Shown: one piece after another, positions 57,851-64,000 of the stretch
Numbering within the stretch: position 1 is the first letter of the stretch
How the letters are laid out: each line of letters starts with the position of its first letter
Assembly (NCBI GenBank): GCA_963714415.1
Contig: CAVQOL010000003.1
Coordinates: 1 to 64,000 of the forward strand
Direction of reading: 5' to 3'
Length of the DNA: 64,000 nucleotides
Source: JAGXRK01 sp963714415
GTDB taxonomy: Bacteria > Bacteroidota > Ignavibacteria > Ignavibacteriales > Ignavibacteriaceae
Notes under the pieces: model-generated
Database searches by the model: none
Told to the model about the DNA's origin: nothing
What the model saw: the letters and a program-made list of their open reading frames with translations, nothing else
Program-made: the position numbers and the translations under genes

Positions 57851-57853
57851 CAA

Positions 57854-58798
57854 TTATTTTTGATTCTTGAGAGAATTTCTTTCCCAGAAGACACTGTCAT
57901 GGAAGCCCTGGATAGATTTATTTATTTCTGCTGCCTGTAATCTTTTTAGTGTCAAATAACAATAGTCTTTATTTAACTCAACACCGCAAAATTTTCTTCC
58001 TAGCTTTTTAGATACAACCGCGGTTGTGCCCGATCCGAGAAAAGGATCAAACACAAAGTCGCCTTCATCAGAACTGGCAAGAATTATTTTAGCAAGTAAC
58101 TTTTCAGGTTTCTGAGTTGGATGATCGGTATTCTCAGGCATTGACCAGAAGGGAACAGTAATATCAGTCCAGATGTTTGACGGGTATGTATCTCTGAATT
58201 TTATTCCTTTATCTTCATTCCAGTCTTTTGGCTGACCATTCACTTTGTAAGGGGCAAGAACATTTCTCCTGATTTTAACTGAATCAACATTGAATCTATA
58301 TTTATCTGACCGTGTGCAAAACCAGATATCTTCAGATGAATTTTTCCAGTTAATTTTAGCACCTCTTCCTTTTTCTCTTTCCCAGGTAATTCTGTTTCTA
58401 ATGATAAAATATTTATTCAATACTCTTGCTGCTGCAGTTGAACTTTGCCAGTCGCTGCAAAAATAAACCGAAGCATTTTTCTTCAGTGTTTTTACTAAAG
58501 GAGCTAACCAGCTGTCAATCCATTTTTCATATTTATCATCATTCATCTTTTTGAAGTTTAATCCTGAAAAATCCTTAGTAAGATTGTAAGGCGGATCAAT
58601 AAACAAAAGATCAACAAAATTATTTGGAAGATGATTAATTGCTTCAAACAAATCCTGATTAATTATCTGATTAGTTACACTCTTTAAACTCACTTTTTGT
58701 TTTAAGCTTATCAAAGATGATGAAAATTTCTTTTTATCGGAATCGGTTAATGTTAAGGTTCTATTTAAAGTTGCACGATGTTTAGAGGATTTGTTCAT
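57854..58798 (-). CDS. Site-specific DNA methyltransferase (N4/N6, beta class)
   Basis: 314 residues. The catalytic motif IV DPPY lies in LLFIDPPYNL near 70-75 and the SAM motif I in VFDPFLGSGTTAVVSKKLGRKFCGVEL near 249-275; motif order (DPPY first) gives class beta. The 25-residue basic N-terminus precedes a ATLNRTLTLTDSDKKK stretch. It would methylate adenine (N6) or cytosine (N4) in a specific DNA site, unknown. No restriction enzyme gene lies next to it, so it is a solitary methyltransferase; the adjacent gene is a hybrid kinase. Confidence 0.88.
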   Translation of the reverse strand: MNKSSKHRATLNRTLTLTDSDKKKFSSSLISLKQKVSLKSVTNQIINQDLFEAINHLPNNFVDLLFIDPPYNLTKDFSGLNFKKMNDDKYEKWIDSWLAPLVKTLKKNASVYFCSDWQSSTAAARVLNKYFIIRNRITWEREKGRGAKINWKNSSEDIWFCTRSDKYRFNVDSVKIRRNVLAPYKVNGQPKDWNEDKGIKFRDTYPSNIWTDITVPFWSMPENTDHPTQKPEKLLAKIILASSDEGDFVFDPFLGSGTTAVVSKKLGRKFCGVELNKDYCYLTLKRLQAAEINKSIQGFHDSVFWERNSLKNQK

Positions 58799-58813
58799 CA
58801 GGAAAGTTTTTAA

Positions 58814-61800
58814 TTAGGAATTAAGAATATTCAAATATTTATTTTTGAGAAGTATAAGTTCCTCGGTTATTATATAAACTTGTTCAATAAGTTTGTTGAT
58901 AAGGAACATTGTTTCATTATTCATTCTGTTCTTTACAGTAGCATTTTCAAGTTCAATGCAAACATTTGAAGTAGCAGTAACTCCTAATGTTAATGTACTT
59001 CCTTTTAGTTTATGGACGTAAAATCTTAAGTTATCAAAATTTCTTTGAGATGCTGCCTGCTTAATTTTCTCAATAATTCTGGGAATATCATTTATATAGA
59101 CATCAATCATTTCGATAAAAAACCGAAAATCATCATTGGATTTTATATCATTGAGAAAAGTAATGTCATCTTCTTTTACAAATGTAAATTCAAGGTTCCC
59201 GGGTATTGATTTTAATAAAGTTTTTTCTCGTTTTTTATTTACTTTTCTTTGCCATTTATCAATAAGCTGTCTAAGAAATTCAATTGAAACTGGTTTTGTA
59301 ATATAATCATCCATTCCCGCCTGGATATAATCTTCGCGATTTCCAGTCATAGCATTAGCTGTCATTGCGATGATAACAGGTAATTTTTCTTCCGAGATTT
59401 CTTCTCTAATAATTTTTGTTGCTTCGAGACCATCTAATTCAGGCATTAGAATGTCCATTAATACAATATCATAATGATTATTTCTTACTGCATCAACAGC
59501 TTCTTTACCGTTTGCGGCAATATCCGGTTTATAACCTAAACGAATAAGCATTTTGTTTGCAACCATTTGATTTATTGTATTATCTTCAACGAGTAGAATC
59601 TTTATTTGATGATTTTCATCAACTGCAAGTTTTGTTTGCCCCACTAATTCTTTTTCATTCAAATTTTCTTTTTCTTTTAATAATTCAAGAAGGGCAGAAT
59701 GAAATTGCTTCCTTTTAAGAGGCTTGTTAATCGTTTTATATTTAAATTTTATCTCAAGATTGCAATCATCAATTTTTTCACCAAGTTTAGTTAATATCAG
59801 AACAGTGGAGAGAGAGGGATTTATATTCTCATTCAATGTAGAAAGCAAAGTTTCAATTCGCTTATCCTTAGATGGATTTATAATTATTATATCAAAAAGT
59901 AATTTTTCGCCATATTCTTTTTTTGCCTGATCCAAATCTTCTACAAGAAAAGGAATCATTCCCCATCTTTGAATAATTGAATGAATCATTTGATCAATAT
60001 TGCCGGTATTGCTGATAACAAGTACTTTTTGATTCTTTAGCTCGGCTGCAGCTTCAAAAAGATAAAGTTTAATGTCAGAAGAAACTGTATGAGCAGTAAT
60101 AGTAAAAACAAATTCGCTTCCAAAACCTTCTTTACTTGTAACGGATATTTCACCTTCCATAAGTTCAATAAGTCTTTTGCTTATTACTAAGCCTAAGCCA
60201 GTTCCGCCAAAACTTCTTGTTGTTGAAGAATCTACCTGGCTAAAAGGCTGAAAGAGTTTATGCATTCTCGACTCGGGAATTCCAATACCGGTATCCGCAA
60301 CACTGATTCTGAAACGATAAGTTTTGTCATTAATAATTTCGGAAGTAACCGATATCGTCACTTCGCCAGCGTGAGTAAATTTCACCGCATTGCTTAAAAG
60401 ATTTGTAAGAACTTGTCTTAATCTTGTTACGTCTCCGTAAATTGCAAGTGGTGTAGATGAATCAATGCTGTAACTGAGTTCAATATTTTTTTCAGCGGCT
60501 TTAGTTGAAATCAGATCGAGTGAATCTTCAATACATTCTCTAAGATCGAATGGTTGATTTTCTAATTCCAATTTTTCTGATTCAATCTTGCTGAAATCAA
60601 GAATATCGTTAATTATAACAAGTAACTGTTCACCGCTTAACCTTATAATATTAGCATATTCTTTTTGTGTATCCGTTAAAAAAGTTTCAAGCAGCAAACC
60701 GGTCATACCGATTACGCCATTCATCGGAGTTCTGATTTCGTGACTCATTAAAGCAAGGAATTCACTTTTTGCTTTAGCAGCCTTTTCAACTTTTTTTATG
60801 GCATCATCAAGTTCTTCGTTTTTCTTAATAAGCTCATCGTTAATTGAATTTCTTTTTATTACTGCTCCAATAGTACCAGCCATTGCACTCAATAGAGATT
60901 CTTCATCATCAGTCCATATACGATCTAAATGACAATCATCAAATCCGATAAATCCCCAGTATTTTTTATCTACTAATATTGGAACAAGAATAATTGATTT
61001 AATATTTTGATCAATAAATATACCTTGCTGTTCGGCAGGTAATTCGTTTATAATATATCTAAGAGTTTTACACTTTAGAAAACTTTCGTAGATATCGAAA
61101 ACAGAAAATCTGGAGTAAGATATTTTTTTTAATGAGGGATCATTAAGTTGAGAAACTACTCCGAGTGCAGTCCATTCATAAAGCGGAGTGAAATACATTT
61201 CTTCAGTAAACTCATCAACTTTATGCTGGAAAATATAAACCCTATCAGCTTCGGCAGCTTCACATAAAATTCTTAATGCTTTAGAAAATCCTTCTTGTTC
61301 ACAATCTGCTGAAATAAGAGCGTTGGTTGCTCTGGCAATTCCCTGAAGTAAATTTCCTTTTTTGATTATAAGTAGTTCGTTGGATTTTCTTTCAGTAATA
61401 TCTCGAAAAATCGATAATATATATTTTTTGCTATTGAACTCCTCAATAACCGTATTTAGTATCTCAAATTCTACATATAGTTTGTTCCAAATTCTGAATG
61501 AACTTTCAAACTTATATTTAATTTTTCCTGAAGAGAAATTGATTTTATAATCATTAATTATTTTTTCACTTATGGTGGAGTGATAAACAACCGATAACGG
61601 CTGTCCGATTAAATCTTCTGTCGATTTATCAAACAATCTAGCAAAGGAATCGTTGCATAAAACAATAATACCATTCTCATCAGTAAGTCTCATCCCATCA
61701 TTTGAGTTATGCCAGATTTTTTGAAAGATGTTTTCTGATTCTCTGATTTTTTGCTGAGCAACAATTCTATTTCTTATATCGCGAATTGTGCCTTGTCCCA

Positions 61801-62173
61801 TTTTCTTGCCGTCAATTTCTACAACTTTTCCGGTAATCTCTACAGGGATTTCTTTTTTCTCAAAATCAATCAGGTCAATTTGGAAAGTGATCACATCATT
61901 ATTCCCAAAAAGATCTGAAATTAAACTGAAATAATCATCCATCCTGTTTTTAGGAATAAACTTTGCAAACGATGTTCCTAACAGTTCATCGGGGCTGAAT
62001 CCTAAAAGGTTTTTACAGGTGGGACTGATAAAATTAATTTTTCCTGTTGGTGATATTCTGAAAATAACATCTATTGAAGATTCAATAAGTGACTCTAATT
62101 CTGTTAGACTTTTTTGAATACTTGTATCAGCGCCAGAAATATTAAGATGTTTTTTCAATTCATCAGGAATCAT
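58814..62173 (-). CDS. Hybrid sensor histidine kinase (PAS-PAS-GAF-HK-REC-HPt)
   Basis: 1119 residues, no membrane segment, so a cytoplasmic sensor. Order: PAS (about 20-140; ISPTGKINFISPTCKNLLGFSPDE), PAS (about 145-265), GAF (about 285-445), HisKA with His near 478 (LALMSHEIRTPMNGVIGMTG), HATPase (FGGTGLGLVISKRL near 660), a degenerate receiver-like region (about 715-830) lacking the acidic pocket, a complete receiver (KILLVEDNTINQMVANKML; Asp near 907 in LMDILMPELDG) and an HPt domain (His near 1053 in FYVHKLKGSTLTLG). It is an ArcB/BarA-like phosphorelay kinase; the output partner is unknown, but the only nearby candidate is the REC-kinase at 54869. Confidence 0.92.
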   Translation of the reverse strand: MIPDELKKHLNISGADTSIQKSLTELESLIESSIDVIFRISPTGKINFISPTCKNLLGFSPDELLGTSFAKFIPKNRMDDYFSLISDLFGNNDVITFQIDLIDFEKKEIPVEITGKVVEIDGKKMGQGTIRDIRNRIVAQQKIRESENIFQKIWHNSNDGMRLTDENGIIVLCNDSFARLFDKSTEDLIGQPLSVVYHSTISEKIINDYKINFSSGKIKYKFESSFRIWNKLYVEFEILNTVIEEFNSKKYILSIFRDITERKSNELLIIKKGNLLQGIARATNALISADCEQEGFSKALRILCEAAEADRVYIFQHKVDEFTEEMYFTPLYEWTALGVVSQLNDPSLKKISYSRFSVFDIYESFLKCKTLRYIINELPAEQQGIFIDQNIKSIILVPILVDKKYWGFIGFDDCHLDRIWTDDEESLLSAMAGTIGAVIKRNSINDELIKKNEELDDAIKKVEKAAKAKSEFLALMSHEIRTPMNGVIGMTGLLLETFLTDTQKEYANIIRLSGEQLLVIINDILDFSKIESEKLELENQPFDLRECIEDSLDLISTKAAEKNIELSYSIDSSTPLAIYGDVTRLRQVLTNLLSNAVKFTHAGEVTISVTSEIINDKTYRFRISVADTGIGIPESRMHKLFQPFSQVDSSTTRSFGGTGLGLVISKRLIELMEGEISVTSKEGFGSEFVFTITAHTVSSDIKLYLFEAAAELKNQKVLVISNTGNIDQMIHSIIQRWGMIPFLVEDLDQAKKEYGEKLLFDIIIINPSKDKRIETLLSTLNENINPSLSTVLILTKLGEKIDDCNLEIKFKYKTINKPLKRKQFHSALLELLKEKENLNEKELVGQTKLAVDENHQIKILLVEDNTINQMVANKMLIRLGYKPDIAANGKEAVDAVRNNHYDIVLMDILMPELDGLEATKIIREEISEEKLPVIIAMTANAMTGNREDYIQAGMDDYITKPVSIEFLRQLIDKWQRKVNKKREKTLLKSIPGNLEFTFVKEDDITFLNDIKSNDDFRFFIEMIDVYINDIPRIIEKIKQAASQRNFDNLRFYVHKLKGSTLTLGVTATSNVCIELENATVKNRMNNETMFLINKLIEQVYIITEELILLKNKYLNILNS

Positions 62174-62389
62174 TTTTTACTTAGAAATTAATAAGAAATG
62201 TGAAAATTATTCATTTTGCTTAGCAATTTAATATTTTTCTTTCATAAATATTCTTTTATAAAAATATTTATTACTCAACTATCTTTTTATGTCAATTCCT
62301 ACACGATTTATAACGTTTTTTCTTGCTAAGCTGTGTGCAAATATCTAAGTTTCACGGGTATTTTTTAACCATTTAATAGGGATTTATTT

Positions 62390-63571
62390 ATGAAAAGAAC
62401 TATCGTTTCAATGCCTGGTGACGGTATTGGAAAAACTGTCCTTCCGGAAGCAATCAGAGTTTTAGATGCAGTTGGTTTTGATGCAGAATATGTCCACGGC
62501 GATATCGGCTGGGATTATTGGTGTTCGGAAGGTAATGCTCTCCCTCAACGGACAATTGATCTTCTTGAAAAATATAAGCTTGGTCTTTTTGGTGCAATTA
62601 CTTCTAAACCAAAAGATGCTGCTGATAAAGAACTTGATCCTTCACTAAAAGGAAAAGGTTATGTTTACTTCTCACCAATCGTTTCAATGAGACAGCGTTT
62701 TAGTCTCGATGTTTGTATTCGTCCTTGTATCTCTTTCAAAGGTAATCCATTAAACTTTATCCGAAATGATGGTAAAGGTGGTTTTGAAGAACCGATGGTT
62801 AACTCCGTTATTTTCAGACAAAATACTGAAGGTTTGTATGCAGGAATTGAATGGACAAATCCTCCGGCAAATGTTCGTGCTGCTTTTGAATCACATCCAA
62901 AGTGGAAAGCATTTAAAGATGTACCAAATGAAGAACTAGCTATTTCAACAAGAGTAATTACGAAAAATGCAGCTACTCGAATTATACGTGCTGCATTCGA
63001 ATATGCGAAAAAATTTAATTATAAAAATGTTACGGTTTGTGAAAAGCCCAATGTGTTACGTGAGACTTCAGGTATGATGCTGAAGATTGGAAAAGAAGTT
63101 GCCAAAGAATATCCAGGAATTGCTATGTGGGATACAAATATTGATGCTCAAATGATGTGGCTCACGAAAAATCCGGAAGACTACGGAGTTGTTGTTGCAG
63201 AAAATATGTTCGGTGATATTATTTCAGACGGTTTCGCAGGATTGATAGGCGGACTTGGTTTTGCCTGCAGTGCAAATCTCGGTGATGAGGTCGCAGTGTT
63301 TGAACCAACTCACGGAAGTGCACCAAAATACCAGGAATTGAATCCTTCTATAGTAAATCCAATTGCTATGATATTGAGTGCTTGTATGATGCTTGATCAT
63401 ATTGGTGAAACAGAAAAGGCTGATAAGATAAGAAAAGCAATTGCAAAAGTTGTTGAAGAGGGAAAAGTAAAAACCTATGATATGATGAAACTTCGTGGAG
63501 GACCGGATGTATTTAAGAACGGTGCCTGTACTACTCAGCAAATGACGGATGAGATAATTTTAAATTTGTGA
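62390..63571 (+). CDS. Isocitrate/isopropylmalate dehydrogenase family protein (probable isocitrate dehydrogenase)
   Basis: 393 residues. SMPGDGIGKTVLPEAIRVLDA begins the family fold; VSMRQRFSLDVCIRPCISFKGNP contains the substrate-binding arginines, VIFRQNTEGLYAGIEW the phosphorylation-loop region, DTNIDAQMMWLTKNPEDYGVVVAENMFGDIISD the metal ligands, and EPTHGSAPKYQELNPSIVNPIAMILSACMML the cofactor site. It oxidises isocitrate to 2-oxoglutarate, most likely; 3-isopropylmalate cannot be excluded from sequence alone. An unusual gap inserts GKGGFEE near 130. It is followed by a hairpin repeat and then cstA. Confidence 0.82.
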   Translation: MKRTIVSMPGDGIGKTVLPEAIRVLDAVGFDAEYVHGDIGWDYWCSEGNALPQRTIDLLEKYKLGLFGAITSKPKDAADKELDPSLKGKGYVYFSPIVSMRQRFSLDVCIRPCISFKGNPLNFIRNDGKGGFEEPMVNSVIFRQNTEGLYAGIEWTNPPANVRAAFESHPKWKAFKDVPNEELAISTRVITKNAATRIIRAAFEYAKKFNYKNVTVCEKPNVLRETSGMMLKIGKEVAKEYPGIAMWDTNIDAQMMWLTKNPEDYGVVVAENMFGDIISDGFAGLIGGLGFACSANLGDEVAVFEPTHGSAPKYQELNPSIVNPIAMILSACMMLDHIGETEKADKIRKAIAKVVEEGKVKTYDMMKLRGGPDVFKNGACTTQQMTDEIILNL

Positions 63572-63672
63572 AACGTCAAATGTCAGATGAATTTTTCACC
63601 AATTTGAAAAATTTCATCGAAAAAGCAAAATGAGCTTGTTTGACGTTTGACTTTTCACGTTTGACATTTGAC
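63568..63672. repeat. Heptanucleotide array with an inverted partner
   Basis: Five 7-base units GTTTGAC, GTTTGAC, TTTTCAC, GTTTGAC, ATTTGAC run head to tail from 63638 to 63672, and inverted units GTGAAAC and GTCAAAT stand at 63568-63581, overlapping the icd stop. The halves 63568-63586 and 63641-63658 can fold into a stem of about 19 pairs with mismatches. It occupies the whole space between isocitrate dehydrogenase and cstA, so it may be a terminator or a dispersed repeat. Confidence 0.6.
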
Positions 63673-63686
63673 AATAAAAAAAGAAA

Positions 63687-64000
63687 ATGAACGGAATAGA
63701 ACTAGTCCTAATCGCATTAGTAATGTATGTTGTTGCATACAAGTTTTATGGCGGATTTTTAACCAGGCGACTTGATGTAAACAACAGTAAAGAAACTCCT
63801 TCACATACAATGTATGATGGAGTTGATTATGTTCCTGCAAAGGCTCCAGTTTTACTCGGACATCATTTTGCTTCTATTGCTGGTGCGGGTCCGATCGTTG
63901 GGCCTGTTATAGCAGCTGGATTTGGTTGGTTTCCGGTTTATATATGGATTGTTTTCGGCGCAATTTTTATTGGTGGTGTTCACGACTATTCCTCTATCAT
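63687..64000 (+). CDS. cstA: Carbon starvation protein CstA, N-terminal part (cut by window edge)
   Basis: The visible 104 residues from an ATG at 63687 run open to the window end. MNGIELVLIALVMYVVAYKFYGGFL, DYVPAKAPVLLGHHFASIAGAGPIVGPVIAAGFGW and IWIVFGAIFIGGVHDYSS are hallmarks of the CstA/BtsT peptide or pyruvate transporter family, with three hydrophobic segments. The ribosome binding site is only a purine-rich AAAGAAA. The rest lies beyond the window. Confidence 0.93.
   Translation, partial: MNGIELVLIALVMYVVAYKFYGGFLTRRLDVNNSKETPSHTMYDGVDYVPAKAPVLLGHHFASIAGAGPIVGPVIAAGFGWFPVYIWIVFGAIFIGGVHDYSSI

Noticed and set aside
63638..63672. Heptamer array as a CRISPR
   Set aside because: Units are seven bases with no unique spacers and no cas genes nearby.
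63655..63840. Minus-strand 61-codon frame at the cstA start
   Set aside because: Antisense to a clear CstA N-terminus.

Overview
The window is AT-rich, gene-dense chromosomal DNA. It most resembles a free-living member of the Ignavibacteria (Bacteroidota/Chlorobi superphylum). Evidence: several secreted proteins end in the type IX secretion (T9SS) C-terminal sorting domain of the YPNPFNP...LKVYDILGREV type; there is a T9SS Plug-type (DUF5103) protein, an LptD-like outer-membrane assembly protein and a bacillithiol-type deacetylase; many genes have clear GGAG-type ribosome binding sites. Species cannot be fixed from sequence alone.

Layout. 0-5.4 kb (minus): three tandem paralogous T9SS-exported proteins; the first has one frameshift, the second is intact, the third is broken at six places. 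6.1-8.9 kb (plus): three-subunit proton-translocating transhydrogenase. 9.1-18.1 kb (plus): an envelope and metabolism block: small Sm-like protein, T9SS Plug-like protein, Gfo/Idh/MocA oxidoreductase, LEA-like lipoprotein, ROK kinase, LptD, NYN protein, secreted M14 peptidase. 18.1-27.5 kb (minus): housekeeping run lon - fRMsr - dnaX - cmk - rpsA - mtaB - DUF5683-like. 27.7-30.8 kb (plus): inositol monophosphatase, then an ECF sigma factor followed by an unusual membrane protein with a TonB C-terminal domain. 30.9-38.4 kb: acyl-CoA synthetase (minus), then P5C dehydrogenase, sucC, a TPR protein and aroE (plus). 38.4-44.2 kb (minus): lipoprotein, mscL, prmA, dacB, a TatD-radical SAM fusion, purM. 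44.4-50.9 kb (plus): hrcA-grpE-dnaJ, then ComEA-like, pilin-like and PilM-like genes, rsmD, coaD and a small membrane protein. 51-57.8 kb: an aminotransferase overlapping a divergent PEP carboxykinase, a small palindromic MITE-like element, bshB1, a response regulator-kinase (minus) and a second, canonical PEP carboxykinase. 57.8-64 kb: solitary DNA methyltransferase and a 1119-residue hybrid kinase (minus), isocitrate dehydrogenase, and the start of cstA cut by the window edge.

Two global features matter. First, eight otherwise normal conserved genes (pntA, mtaB, prmA, tatD-rSAM, rsmD, coaD, the first pckA, the response regulator-kinase) each carry exactly one extra base. Every case can be explained as a short base run read one too long, so this looks like an insertion-prone assembly rather than biology. 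These genes are annotated as single loci. Second, several palindromic elements lie in or beside T9SS sorting-domain sequences, two of them inside open reading frames and translated.

The best candidates for undescribed biology are the ECF sigma factor paired with a possible anti-sigma/TonB hybrid protein, the aminotransferase-coupled PEP carboxykinase with an altered substrate loop, and the palindromes in sorting domains. No CRISPR array, tRNA, rRNA, prophage or transposase gene was seen.
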